Shown: positions 1 to 9,949 of the stretch, in pieces
Layout of the letters: every line of letters begins with the position of its first letter
How positions within the stretch are numbered: the stretch's first letter is position 1
NCBI GenBank assembly: GCA_963556145.1
Contig: OY744461.1
Coordinates: 1,674,001-1,738,000 of the forward strand
Source of the DNA: Hygrocybe punicea
Taxonomy: Eukaryota; Basidiomycota; Agaricomycetes; Agaricales; Hygrophoraceae
Reading direction: 5' to 3'
Length of the DNA stretch: 64,000 nucleotides
Notes under the pieces: generated by a model
What the model was told of the DNA's origin: nothing
The model's input: the letters and a program-made list of their open reading frames with translations, nothing else
Database searches by the model: none
Program-made: the position numbers and the translations under genes

Positions 1-640
1 ATGCCCACGTTCCACCTGCTGGAACCCCCTGCTGCACTTCATCGCCCGAAACGAAGCCGCCCCGCCATGTTTGGACGTCCCAGCACATTGCGCCACGTCA
101 CCACGTTGTGACCCCGCATTCTCGTTATCCCTGGTACCGTACAGCTACACCGGACCCCCGCAGCCTTGCTCCATGTGCTAGAGCCCCACGCTGCCTCTCG
201 TTACCTCAAACGAGCCCCCGCCACTGTTTTTTAGGCTCCCCAGCTACATACCGCGTCGTTGCCACGCGCACCTGCTTCCCAGCGTAAACGGCCCCACTTT
301 CCAGCGTAAATGGCCACGCACCCGCTCGTGTAGCTCGCTGCACCCGCGCCTGATGCAATGGAGCACCCAGCTCACCTGGGCCACCGCTTTCCAGGCCCCA
401 CCGCCCTTTGCCGCACCGCTACTTCGTGGACCCCGCATTCTGCACCCCCGGCCCTCGCAACTGCTTCCCAGAGCTCACGCGAAGAGATCTCTCGACGCCG
501 GCGCCTGCTCTAGCACCCAGTACATATTCTCTTTTGTTCCCTCAGTCCCCGTTTTCTTGGCTTCTCATCGCTCTCCCTTGACATGGTTTTGTTTCACCCC
601 ACACGAACGCTGTCTCTATGCTGCCCCACGACATCATCCT
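1..640. other. GC-rich stretch without a recognisable gene
   Basis: The sequence is richer in G and C than the rest of the window and is full of short CCCCGC and CACGC runs. Open frames here have no recognisable domain and look like chance frames of GC-rich DNA. Given the gypsy 3' end just downstream, this is probably decayed internal sequence of that element, but I cannot show it. Confidence 0.4.
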
Positions 641-778
641 GTATCTATTACCTATGTGCAACCACCCAGCTTATTCATGGACTATGAGAACCCACACCCT
701 GCACCACGATTGGTTTCAGAGGACAATATTGTCCCGCTTCACGATATAAGGCCTCGACTGCGACTTGGGGCATTCTGA
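641..778 (+). pseudogene. Possible C-terminal tail of a Ty3/gypsy polyprotein
   Basis: The last part of an open frame ends with residues EDNIVPLHDIRPRLRLGAF followed by TGA. About 70 bases downstream lie a stable hairpin and a polypurine tract, the usual end of a gypsy internal region, so this short acidic/basic tail could be the end of its pol frame. I see no integrase or chromodomain core. The assignment rests on position and is weak. Confidence 0.25.
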
Positions 779-851
779 GGGACTGGGAGTTGTGATTTGG
801 AGATTGTTTTGGTCAGTCCTGTTTGGTTTTTGTTTTCTCTCAGTAGCTGTT

Positions 852-887
852 GGCGACGAGGGCGTCGCCATGAGGAGGAGGGGCACT
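852..887 (+). promoter_or_regulatory. Hairpin plus polypurine tract before a 3' LTR
   Basis: GGCGACG (852-858) and CGTCGCC (863-869) form a perfect 7-bp stem with an AGGG loop. It is followed by the purine run ATGAGGAGGAGGGG (870-883) and then a TG-starting sequence at 888. This is the arrangement of a polypurine tract, the plus-strand primer of LTR retrotransposons, just before the 3' LTR. Confidence 0.6.
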
Positions 888-1000
888 TGTAGTGGTAGAT
901 CACGTGACCAGTGCCTTAGTCAGTAGCAGTTCCCGATGTAGTAGTCAGTCTCAGCCTTCCTATCCAGTCGACTTCCACCTTGAGTCCTGCGTGGGCCCCC
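888..1000 (+). repeat. Truncated start of a gypsy 3' LTR
   Basis: The sequence starts TGTAGTGGTAGATCACGTG directly after the polypurine tract, as a 3' LTR should. The LTR is lost within roughly 110-170 bases, where palindromic sequence and the minus-strand copia element begin. No matching 5' LTR lies in the window, so the exact end cannot be defined. Confidence 0.5.
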
Positions 1001-1054
1001 GGAGAGGTACCTCGGTACCTCTCCAACGGGTATGGGTAACCCGCAGGTTACCCA
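1001..1054. repeat. Two adjacent small palindromes (GGTACC and GGTAACC cores)
   Basis: GGAGAGGTACC (1001-1011) pairs with GGTACCTCTCC (1014-1024) across a 2-base loop. TGGGTAACC (1033-1041) pairs with GGTTACCCA (1046-1054) across 4 bases. They sit exactly at the junction between the gypsy LTR fragment and the truncated copia RT. They may be ends of a small fold-back element or a scar of the rearrangement that joined the two. Confidence 0.6.
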
Positions 1055-1062
1055 CGGGTCTG

Positions 1063-2154
1063 TGCCAGATGGTGCAATCATCCACATGGATGGCTATTAT
1101 CATGAGTTTGTTGTCAACTCTGAGTATGAACACGGCTTGATTGACTTCGCAGCGTTTGAATCTAAGGTTATCAACTAGGATACAAACAAGTTTTTGGTAC
1201 CAACAACGGCCGCTCTGCTTCAGTCTGTATAATGTTTTGTTTAGGCGACAGACTTTTCCAACGGAGTTGAGTGTGTGGTAGCCCAGCGGTTGTTTCATAT
1301 ATATGATTTCATCACTGCTGAGCTCTCCATTGAGATATGCTCCTTTGATGTTGATTTGATGCATTTCCAGGTCTAATTAGGGATGAACAAGGGTTGATAT
1401 ATGTGATAGGGTGAGATTTTCCAAGGGTTTTGAAGGGTTTGTTCTTGAATCATTATCTATTGCAGATAGTGATAGAAACTTGGTGGGAATTTCAAAGAGT
1501 TATATATTTTCTAGTTTCTCTCCAAAATTTAGGTCAGATTTCTTCAGTAGTTATTGTGCAGTTCCATTTTAAAAAAGGAGTGTTTTTCAAAAACCATAGG
1601 GGTTGAAAAATGCGGACCCCTATGGTTTTTGAAAAACACTCCTTTTTGAAAATGGAACTGCACAATAACTACTGAAGAAATCTGACCTAAATTTTGGAGA
1701 GAAACTAGAAAATATATAACTCTTTGAAATTCCCACCAAGTTTCTATCACTATCTGTAATAGATAATGATTCAAGAACAAACCCTTCAAAACCCTTGGAA
1801 AATCTCACCCTATCACATATGTCAACCCTTGGTCATCCCTAGGTCTAATTGGGCACCTATGGCTAGTATCATATGAATGGAGGTGAGCTTGGCAATGGGT
1901 GTGTAAGTATCGAAATAATCTACCCCAGGAACTTGCGAAAAACCTTGAGCGACCAAGCAGGCTTTGTGTCTAACCATAATGCCGGCAGCGTCCTTTTTTG
2001 CGTGAAAGACCCACTGTGACCCAACAATGTTTGCTCCTTCAGGTTTATCCACTAAATCCCAGGTTCCCACTTTCCAAAGCGTCTTAAGCTCCTTGTGGAT
2101 CCCCTTCTCCCAGAGCAACCAATCTGGTCGACGTTTAGCCTTGCTCAAGTACAT
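1063..2154 (-). pseudogene. Copia reverse transcriptase, split by a MITE
   Basis: The minus-strand frame from 2154 has the copia RT start (WKVGTWDLVDKP, SQWVFHAKKDAAG, LVAQGFSQVPGVDYFDTYTP). It runs to about 1850, where a hAT-type MITE interrupts it. On the far side it resumes with MHQINIKGAYLNGE, LNKTLYRLKQSGRCWYQKL and the catalytic-site motif IHVDDCTI at about 1070-1095, then stops abruptly. The thumb end and RNase H are missing. The frame does not join cleanly to the integrase frame at about 2150, so a small frameshift lies there. Confidence 0.88.
1378..1841. mobile_element. hAT-type fold-back MITE 1
   Basis: A 464-bp near-perfect palindrome with arms of about 215 bp. It begins TAGGGATGAAC and ends with the matching inverse. 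The 8-bp direct repeat GGTCTAAT flanks it (1370-1377 and 1842-1849). An 8-bp duplication and a TAGGGATG terminus are typical of hAT transposons; the maize Ac ends are nearly the same. There is no internal coding space, so it must rely on a transposase elsewhere. It disrupts the copia RT. A sister copy lies at 6049-6514. Confidence 0.85.
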
Positions 2155-3663
2155 GGTTCAATTGCCTCAGCGTAGCTGGTTTCCAATACCAGTGAATACT
2201 CCTCGGGGCATTCGTCCATGGCCAACAGTGTCCATTCATCGTCTGTGTTACCTTCATCGATTTCTAGCTCTGGACCTACGTTCAGTAGTTGCACGCCAGT
2301 GGTTATCAGAGGGTCGGCTGGTTTGTTAGATGTCTGTCCCTTGCCAGTAGCGAGGTCGGTGACTTGCTGACTAGGTTTCTTGACATGCCTGGAGCCTTCA
2401 GGTAGGATGTTGTCAGGATCGACTTCACTCCTTCGTTGTCTTTGAGGGATGGCAGGCTGGGCTGCAGGTGTTCTGGGGGAAATAATAGGCTGGGCATCAG
2501 TGGAGGTAGCATCTTGCCCATCCTTGACTGGTGGGACCTGAGGTTGACAGTTGTTTTCAGATGCCAGTACATTTTCCTCGGGTACTCCTTCCCACTCAAA
2601 AATCCAGTCCTCACCCTCAAGACGCTCCATCAGTTCTTGGTCGTTTCTCATGTAGATGTTACGTTCAACAGACACCGTTCTGGAGTCTGGCCAATAGATC
2701 CTCATGCCTTTGCTGTTGTCATCAAAACCCACCCATCGGCCAGGGCAGACTTGGCCTCTAAGTTTGTCACCCTTTTCGACTCGAATCCACACCTTTTCTC
2801 CCCATTCGCGTATGCCAGCAACGTTGGGCTTACTACCAGTGGTGGCTTCGAAAGGTGTCATGTCGTTCAGGGCCCTCGTCAGGGTCCGGTTCATTAACCA
2901 AATGGCATGATGGGCTGCTTCTCCCCACAATGACCTTGGTAGTCCACTTGCATGGAGCATGGCATGGACGTGTTCGATTAGGGTGCGGTTGAAATGCTCG
3001 GAGACCCCAGCATGCTGTGGGGTATCATGGACATTCAGTTTCTGGTGAGTACCATTTTTTTGCAGGTGGACAGTGAATGCTTTGCTAGTGTACTCCCCTC
3101 CTCGATCGGAGTTGAAAACTATGACTCCTTTCCCAAATTGCATGAGGAGATGGGCCTCAAATTCCTTGTAGGCCTGGAGGGTTTCACCTTTGTTCCTCAT
3201 CAGCGTTATGCCAGTGAGTCGTGTTTTATCGTCTGTGAAACTGACATAGTAACACCGGCCATGGAGTGTAGCGATGGGGGCTGGTCCCCACACATCACTG
3301 TGCACTTCCCCGCCTAGCTCGCTTGCTTTATTGCCTTCCCTCAGCTTAGGAACCAGTTTCTGCGTGGCCTTCGCATAAATGCAAGACTCGCAGAAGGTGG
3401 GGGAATCAATGGATTCGTCAAGCCACATGCCGGTGACGAAGCCCTTGCTGACCATGCATTTAGCAGTATCGGGGGCAATGTGTCCCATGCGGCGGTGGAG
3501 TTGATCGAGGGTGATGGTTTCCAGTGCGTTTGCCACTTCATTCTCACTGATAATGCGCTAAAGGCCACTAGCATCCTTCAGAATGCGGCCTACAACATTT
3601 CCATCTGGCACTCTGATCATACAGGCACCATTTGCAAAACGCATGTCGAAACCGAAGTCGTCA
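2145..3663 (-). pseudogene. Copia GAG-pre-integrase and integrase
   Basis: The frame shows LDQLHRRMGHIAPDT and a CESCIYAKA box (the H and C ligands of the zinc-binding N-terminal domain). The integrase core follows, with acidic residues in HSDVWGP, FNSDRGGEYT and GVSEHFNRTL at the expected spacing. After the core come WGEKVWIRVEKGDKL and a long acidic linker of copia type. The three catalytic acids are present, but a TAA interrupts the protease-integrase linker (about 3688) and the frame ends before RT, so the polyprotein cannot be made. Confidence 0.88.
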
Positions 3664-5222
3664 AGTTTGCCGATTGATACAAGAGTTTACCCAACCTCGG
3701 GCGAGTATAGGACCTCGTGGAGTTCAAGTTTCGATGGGTTGGTTCCATTTGGCAGGGGAATCGTAAGTTCACCCGCTTCGGCCCTGCTGAACTTTTGCTT
3801 GTTGGCAGCTTGGAAAGTCTTGAGAGGGATTATCATTAGGTTTGCAAGAGCGTCTCAATATGGTGAGATGTGTTTCGTGCAGCCAAAGTCTAACAGGCTG
3901 ACTCTTGGCTCATGTGTGCCTCTGTCATCAACAGTGGCGGTAGTCTCGCTTAATGGTCTCACATCCAAAAATGCTCTTACTTGGCTCCAATCCACATCCT
4001 CAGCCGCATCAGTGTCACGCACATCGTTATTGGTATCAACGAAAAGGTCGTCAACCCAAATATTTTCTAGAGGGTCAGTCGGGTCATTGCCTGCATCTGA
4101 ATCGCTAATGGAGCACAGGTCCATTTGGTTGCCACCGTTGCCACTATCGCTGGAGTTGCTGACACTTATGAGGTCTGGCAGGCTGTCATCATCAGGACTC
4201 GTGTTACAGGGGGATGTGAGGGACTGTTCCGGTTTGTCCCATGATGAATCAGAGTGGGCGCACGCAGAGCTAGCATCTGAGTCATCCCCCGAATCTGAGG
4301 CAACACTCACGCCAAAAGCTCCATCACATTCCTCGATGTGTGCGGATAAAGGCACGTCGTTCAATTTGACCATCTCATCAGTCCTCCCACCTGTCCTGGC
4401 CTTCCTTGGCTTTGGGCAGAATCTGCTGATGTGACCTTGTTCACTGCAGTTGTAACAGTTTTTGTCAGCATAGTGGTTCACTATGCCCTTTTTGTTGGGT
4501 GTTGCAGCCATGGCGTTGTCATTGCCATCGGCCAACACTTTTGCTGGTACTCGTTTAGTCCTTAACTGCTGGGACCTATAATGGTCCCACTCGTCTGCAA
4601 TGATCTGGATGAAGAGATCGGGCTCGATTGTCTTTAATGAGCTGTACAGTTTGGCCGTGGTGAGCTGTGTCGAGGCGAAGTTCGCGAGGTGAGCAGGTAG
4701 CAATGAAATGATAGTCGAATGGTAATCTTTGTCGTCAATGTCTACCTCTAGCAAGGCTAAATCCTCACATCTAGCACGCAGCTCATCTAAGAACTTTCAC
4801 ACATCTCCTTTGTTGGGGCACCTGGACTGAAGGAATGTGGCTCGCAGCTCTGTTTGAGCAAAAACACTCCAGCAGGTGTACTCTTTGACTATCGAGGCCC
4901 GAGCAAGGGCAACAGTGGCGTGTCGGCGAATATTCATGGCCACAGAGTCGGGGATCTTCTGTAAGAGCATGTTCTTTGCTGTGGCTTCGTGTTTTTCCCA
5001 CTTTTCTCCAGTAGGGTCTGGAGCTGGTGTCCCGTCGTCCAGAGCGGCAGGAGGAGAAGGCCTGGAGTCCTTCCCTTCAAAGTGGCCCCAGTGTCCCTTG
5101 GCTTGGATAGCAGCTGAGAAGTGTAGCTTGAAGATCGCCCAATTGAGACCATTGGAAGCAAGCTTGGGAATGTTGGAAGGGAAGGAGTCGGAAATGGCCT
5201 GAAGGGTACGAGCGGTGGACAT
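3664..5222 (-). pseudogene. Copia gag and protease, broken by stops
   Basis: I choose the ATG at 5222 (MSTARTLQAISDSF), the start of a gag_pre-like region with NGLNWAIFKLHF. A TGA near 4797 interrupts it, with in-frame sequence resuming as KFLDELRARCEDLAL. The CCHC zinc knuckle CYNCSEQGHISRFC lies at about 4425-4466. An acidic linker and an aspartic-protease site of copia form (LLDFGCTKHIS) follow, then TGA at 3855. Both TGAs fall where CGA (Arg) is plausible. Confidence 0.85.
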
Positions 5223-5329
5223 GACAATGAAGTGGACACGAAGGAGTACGCAGTGGATACGCAGGGCACAATAACCTGTGGAACTAAGTAGAGACAATGC
5301 TATCTCAGTGCGAGAACGATACGCAGCTA

Positions 5330-5350
5330 GTTATGAGTCCCTATAAGGGA
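5330..5350 (+). other. 5' terminus of Helitron-like copy 1
   Basis: Copies 1 and 2 share sequence from GTTAYGAGTCCCT onward (5330 and 26691) and differ completely before it, so this is the left boundary. CCCTATAAGGG just inside is a small palindrome. GTTACGAGTCCCT (copy 2 version) has a near-inverse, AGGGACGAGTAAC, at 47110-47122. The first base is uncertain (G or T). Confidence 0.75.
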
Positions 5351-5583
5351 ATCGTTCTATACGGTGGATTTTTCAACTCAGGGTCAGACTCTAATTTGCC
5401 AAGCCGTGGGAACAATTGTTGCAAACTGTGGGAACAATTTTGAAGCCCTGTGAATAAATTTGAAACCGTGTGACTGCTGACTTTGTAACTGTGAGAATTT
5501 GTTGTCTCAAATGAGCAAGAACAATAAGGCCACCAGATCAAAGGTGCCAAGTTGGGAAAGTGTAGTCCACTGCTGAGTCGACT

Positions 5584-6027
5584 TCATGACAATAATCGTA
5601 TTATTTGTTGGTGTAATGTGCACATTATGACATATGGATGAGTTGAAAACCTGTCTGAACAGTACTGAGAGTTCTGTATTGTCCAACTAGTATCTCTGCT
5701 GTATTCTGAGGAATTGCCAGTGCAATATAGACTGAATGAACCAGATATGATAACTTTGTCTACAGATACATATAAAGCTATGTACATTGGAATCACAAGG
5801 ATCAGGTTGAATACCGGTTTAACCGGCCGGTTCATCATTTTCGGCACGAAGTGTTTTGCAGATGTCCCTACCTGAATTCGGGGCATTGCAATTGCACAAA
5901 CAATAGCAGAAATAAAAGTCTGGACAGTTGTTGGATGTGCATTATGTGCCACATTTGACATCCCATATTGAAGCAGAGAAGGTGCAAGCAGAACTATCAA
6001 CATTGAGAAACTATGGAGTTCATACAT
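5584..6027 (-). pseudogene. Fragment of a possible membrane-protein ORF (copy 1)
   Basis: A hydrophobic frame beginning at the ATG at 6027 contains SMLIVLLAPSLLQYGMSNV and FISAIVCAIAMPRIQ, which look like membrane segments. The matching region in copy 2 (27179-27616) has a longer open frame. In copy 1 the upstream part carries two TGA codons where copy 2 reads GGA and CGA, and it is split by the MITE at 6049-6514. I recognise no family, and the frame may be fortuitous. Confidence 0.3.
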
Positions 6028-6048
6028 TGGTACCCCAGATGCTGTTTC

Positions 6049-6514
6049 TAAGGTTGACCAAGGGTTGACATATGTGATAGGGTAAGATTTTCCAAGGGTT
6101 GTGAAGGGTTTGTTCTTGAATCATTATCTATTGCACATATTGATAGAAACTTGGTGGGAATTTCAAAGAGTTATATATGCTCTAGTTTCTCTCCAAAATT
6201 TAGGTCTGATTTCTTCAGTAGTTATTGTGCGATTCCATTTTCAAAAAGGAGTGTTTTTAAAACACCCTGAGGGGTTGAAAAACCCAGACCCCTGAGGGGT
6301 TTTGAAAAACACTCCTTTTTGAAAATGGAATCGCACAATAACTACTGAAGAAATCAGACCTAAATTTTGGAGAGAAACTAGGGCATATGTAACTCTTTGA
6401 AATTCCCACCAAGTTTCTATCACTATGTGCAATAGATAATGATTCAAGAACAAACCCTTCAAAACCCTTGGAAAATCTTACCCTATCACATATGCCAACC
6501 CTTGGTCAACCTTA
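6049..6514. mobile_element. hAT-type fold-back MITE 2
   Basis: A 466-bp palindrome closely related to the element at 1378-1841, with ends TAAGGTTGACC and its inverse. The 8-bp direct repeat GCTGTTTC lies at 6041-6048 and 6515-6522. Copy 2 of the surrounding element has the uninterrupted site with a single GCTGTTTC (about 27402-27409), so insertion, boundaries and 8-bp duplication are directly visible. Confidence 0.92.
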
Positions 6515-7008
6515 GCTGTTTCAATGTATTCATTGAATGGGCTCATAAGGGTGAGGTTTATAATTTGTTGATATTTTATCAAAGGACACGAAAATAGTAC
6601 AATAAATGCAGTCAACTGCATAATGATTCAAGATCAAGACAAAAGGACAAGGAACATAATTAGTTCAAGAGAAGCTCCAATCAGGCCAGAACAAACTAAT
6701 ATGATGAGAAAGCAATTATTAAATAGCAAAGCATCATATTTATGGCAGGATGGGAAGAAGTGAAGGTTGGGCCAAGATACAATCCAATGGTATCAATGCA
6801 GGAACATAGCAACATAGGCTTCTCAGTACAGCAGTGAATTTCGTTATCAATTTAGATATAAAGGAGTAAATATGCTTGTTGCACTTGCAGATTTCGTCCA
6901 GTTAATATGACACGTCCATGAACAAAAGGTTATGCATCACATATGAGAAGTAAAGGTAGTTTGATTGAATCTGTACAATGAATTGTAATTCAGTTTCATG
7001 GACCACAA

Positions 7009-7067
7009 ACCGAACATATTGGACATGTTCGGTGTGTTCGGTCAATGTGTTCGGTCAATATGTTCAG
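7009..7067. repeat. Small cluster of CGAACAT/ATGTTCGG motifs
   Basis: ACCGAACATATTGG, ACATGTTCGGTGTGTTCGG and two TGTTCGGTCAAT units lie within 60 bases. The same motif builds the large array at 14521-15190. The cluster is conserved in copy 2 at 27896-27955, upstream of the element 5' side and well away from the C/D promoter. Confidence 0.6.
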
Positions 7068-7445
7068 GTTACTATTGTCATATGTGATCAGTACACATTG
7101 AACATTGGATATAGTTAGCTATCCAGTGATGATACAAAGAGAATATGCAAACATTAAATCTGGATTATAGGTAGATAATGGATTTTCAATAGCTCATTCT
7201 CATCTTTTCAGCAAAAAGGCACACCTCTTGCATATTGTGGATCCTCAAATTGCAGAGTCACAGTCTAACAATGATTGAAGAATACAATATCTGGACATGT
7301 CACATATGTGTCATCAATGCTTGATGCTTGAATCAATAGCCAAATTTCAATTACAGTATATAGAAGACATATTTCATAGTAAATCGATGTATTCAGAATG
7401 GTTCCATGTATCATCGTGATTTACAACTTTCAATAGTTTACCGTT

Positions 7446-7980
7446 GTTTTACTATCTGATGGCAGTAACTGCACCTTTTTGAATCAATTGAGAAATTTGA
7501 ATTTTGGGTGCTGTGTTTTGTATCTCATGAAATACTGCTTGGATCAAGATGGTTGATTCTGGTTGTATTTCGAGCCTAATGACAGACAAACATAGTACAG
7601 ATGCAATAACGGCTCAAAGGACAAAAACAGAGAAGAATATGGTATATGTACTTCTAGGCCTTGAAAAGATGAACAACCTTCTCCCTCCAGTCTTCTTCAT
7701 ATGAGCTCTTTCGATGTCATAACTTGACAGTATCATTTTGGGTGTCAAAAAGTACTGGTCTACCTTTTTATTTCATCAACAACTCACCATATCCTAAATA
7801 TTGTCCAAATGTAATTACAGGAGTAGATAGTCCTCAAGATATAGTACAACTTTCCCTGTATAACCATCTTAATCCAAATAGTATTTCATGAGATACAATA
7901 CACAGCACCCAAAATTCTACCGAGTCCAAAATTCTCAATTGATTCAAAACAGTGCAGTTGCTGCCATCAGATAGCAAAAC
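7446..7980. repeat. Inverted repeat with ~100-bp arms
   Basis: The left arm from TATCTGATGGCAG (7453 onward) through TTTTGGGTGCTGTG and ATCTCATGAAATA matches the inverse of 7880-7975. It resembles a decayed MITE or a structured non-coding region. In copy 2 the outer part of the left arm is deleted (left arm remnant about 28108-28170, right arm about 28525-28620). I see no clear target-site duplication. Confidence 0.6.
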
Positions 7981-8023
7981 AGCTGTAACATATCAACAGT
8001 TTGAGTACATACAATATTATACA

Positions 8024-9507
8024 TTAGCATCGGTTGATATTCATATTATTGAGGTGTCGCCTTGTTTCCACAACACCCTCTGCATCATTACCATCTTCGA
8101 CATACCCAACATGCCGTTTGATGGCTATTTTGCGCTGTGTAGTTGGTGTAGGCAAAGCTGTCTTGTTGCGAATCATAGTTGCTTCCTGAGAATATACATC
8201 AGTATTCGTTTAATTCTTGATGTATTGAAGCGTTACCTCTGTGAAGTCACTGTCTACCAGTGCCAATGACCGTAGATTCAGAATCATCTTGAATTTATCC
8301 ATCTTTACTGGAACTGCCGATATTGTAAACTGAACCTCCACTATATCACCAATTCTAAAGCAAGTTGGGTTTGTTGGAATGAAGCTAATAAATATTTCCA
8401 TCAGTAGAGATGTGATCCCAATTCATCGTCACTCACCAATGTCGATTTCTATCAGACTTCAACTTGTAATAAAGTACGCAATTGTCCTGGCCATGAAAGT
8501 AGCGGGAATTCGCAAGTGAGGTTAATATGCCTTTTGGATCGATGGCATGCTCGAATGGAATGTGAGGGGAAGAGTTGTCGTGTCGGCGATCAGTGAAATA
8601 TCGGGTTCCTATTGTGAGTGCCATGTAATCCATGTATGTAGAAGGCGTAAAAGCTTGCATTGCTTTGTCAGGAAATTGACGAGCCAGTTTCTGGTGCAGA
8701 ATCCGAAGGTTATCGATATAGGATTGAAAGCCCGTTGTATCAAGGCCAGTTATGACTATGCTTTGACGTATGAAGGGCGTTCGGCATTCCGGTTGACTAT
8801 TACAGTGGTTCATCAGAATGGTATTCAAGGAATGGATACGAATTTAGCACATACCTGGTTGTTATGGGTGGAAGATCTTTCGCCACCAAAATCGCTTGCA
8901 AACTTAATACCAATTCTTGATGTTCGGATTCATCATTGGTTGGAAGTGTAAACTTCCAGCAATTTGGAGAGTCAACATGCACAATATTGACATTTGAAAT
9001 CTGGCAATGCAGTCAATATGATATACCTTTTCAAATCCAATGACGTACATTTGTGGCCTTTGCAAGCTGACTTTCATCATCTTCTAAGCGTGCAGATATG
9101 ATTTCCTCCAAATGTTCAGCTGTCAATTTGGTGTCAAATACTAGCCAGTATATATATGGTGGATATTGCTAACATGCACCCTTGAAGTTGTAATAGTTGT
9201 CCATCACGTACAAAGCAGTGGTGAGATGTATATTGTGTGGCACAATTTCGTCCACTTCATGGATTATATCTTCCGCCATCATCCTCACACCGATCATATC
9301 CATATTAGCTTTTGATGTCCATGTGATGATAGCTTTCAGGATCCGTTTTGTTTTTGTTTTTGTATTGCATTCTTGAATATTGAAGTTTGCGTCATTTTGC
9401 ATAATACGGATCCTTTCCATTTCTTTCAAATGCCACATATAATGTTGGTTGTCAGCTGTCTGGTTTGGATATGGTATAGTCAAGCATGTACTCCAGCTTT
9501 TCCGCAT
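8024..9507 (-). CDS. Cargo gene A, uncharacterised intron-rich protein (copy 1)
   Basis: Read on the minus strand from the ATG at 9507 to TAA at 8024-8026, about six exons with short GT-AG introns give roughly 420 residues. Segments in order are MQNDANFNIQEC; FDTKLTAEHLEEIISARLED; VHVDSPNCWKFTLP; TPFIRQSIVITGLDTTGFQ; FPDKAMQAFTPSTYMDYMAL; RIGDIVEVQFTISAVP with LRSLALVDSDFTE; then a basic tail. The donors GTACGT, GTATGT and GTGAGT support the splicing. My impression is that the GDIVEVQ/LRSLALVD segment resembles hypothetical proteins that are common in mushroom genomes, but I know no function. The copy 2 equivalent is frameshifted, so this is the intact version. Exon edges are approximate. Confidence 0.6.
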
Positions 9508-9949
9508 TAATTCTGCATCACAGGATATGTATGCACAGCATTGGAATTAACCCCTATCCATCATTCATCAATATCTGTTAGTATACCCCATGTTGCTTAA
9601 TTTGGCATTATGCAATTTTGTTTCATGAATACCCCTTTTTATTTAGTCTCCATTCCTAACTTTAATTGAGCTTGTCAACAATTCATGAAACCTACCAGTA
9701 TAAACTTGTGGCGAATATCATGTGGACAGTCATCCATTTTTCATGCATACCTTTGCGCTTTGCATGGAGTACATGGCCCAAGAAGCCTCGTTTGGTATAT
9801 GAGCATGTGCCAATGGTGGATCCTCAGATGTTATTGTTGAAGTTTTGAATTCACTGATTCATCTTAAATTCATAGCTTATTGTTTTTGAGTGATTTAAAT
9901 CGTGAGTGAAGATGATATCCACCATTCCATCAACTTTGACCGCTCTCCA

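Larger units (their letters stand above)
1063..5329 (-). mobile_element. Degenerate Ty1/copia retrotransposon
   Basis: Read on the minus strand the order is gag with a CCHC knuckle, protease, GAG-pre-integrase and integrase, then reverse transcriptase; integrase before RT is diagnostic of Ty1/copia. The element is cut at the gag side by Helitron-like copy 1 (5330/5331) and at the RT side near 1063, before RNase H. No LTR of its own is visible. The frame is broken by in-frame stops, at least one frameshift and a MITE, so it is not functional. Confidence 0.9.
6523..8023. other. AT-rich non-coding 5' region of Helitron-like copy 1
   Basis: I find no convincing gene here. The stretch contains a small cluster of GAACATGTTCGG-type motifs (7009-7067) and an inverted repeat (7446-7980). 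It is otherwise AT-rich, with short frames that are not longer than chance. Confidence 0.5.

Noticed and set aside
353..640. N-terminal part of the open frame in the GC-rich left edge
   Set aside because: Pro/His/Arg-rich composition typical of chance frames in GC-rich DNA. Only the far C-terminus has positional support as a gypsy tail.
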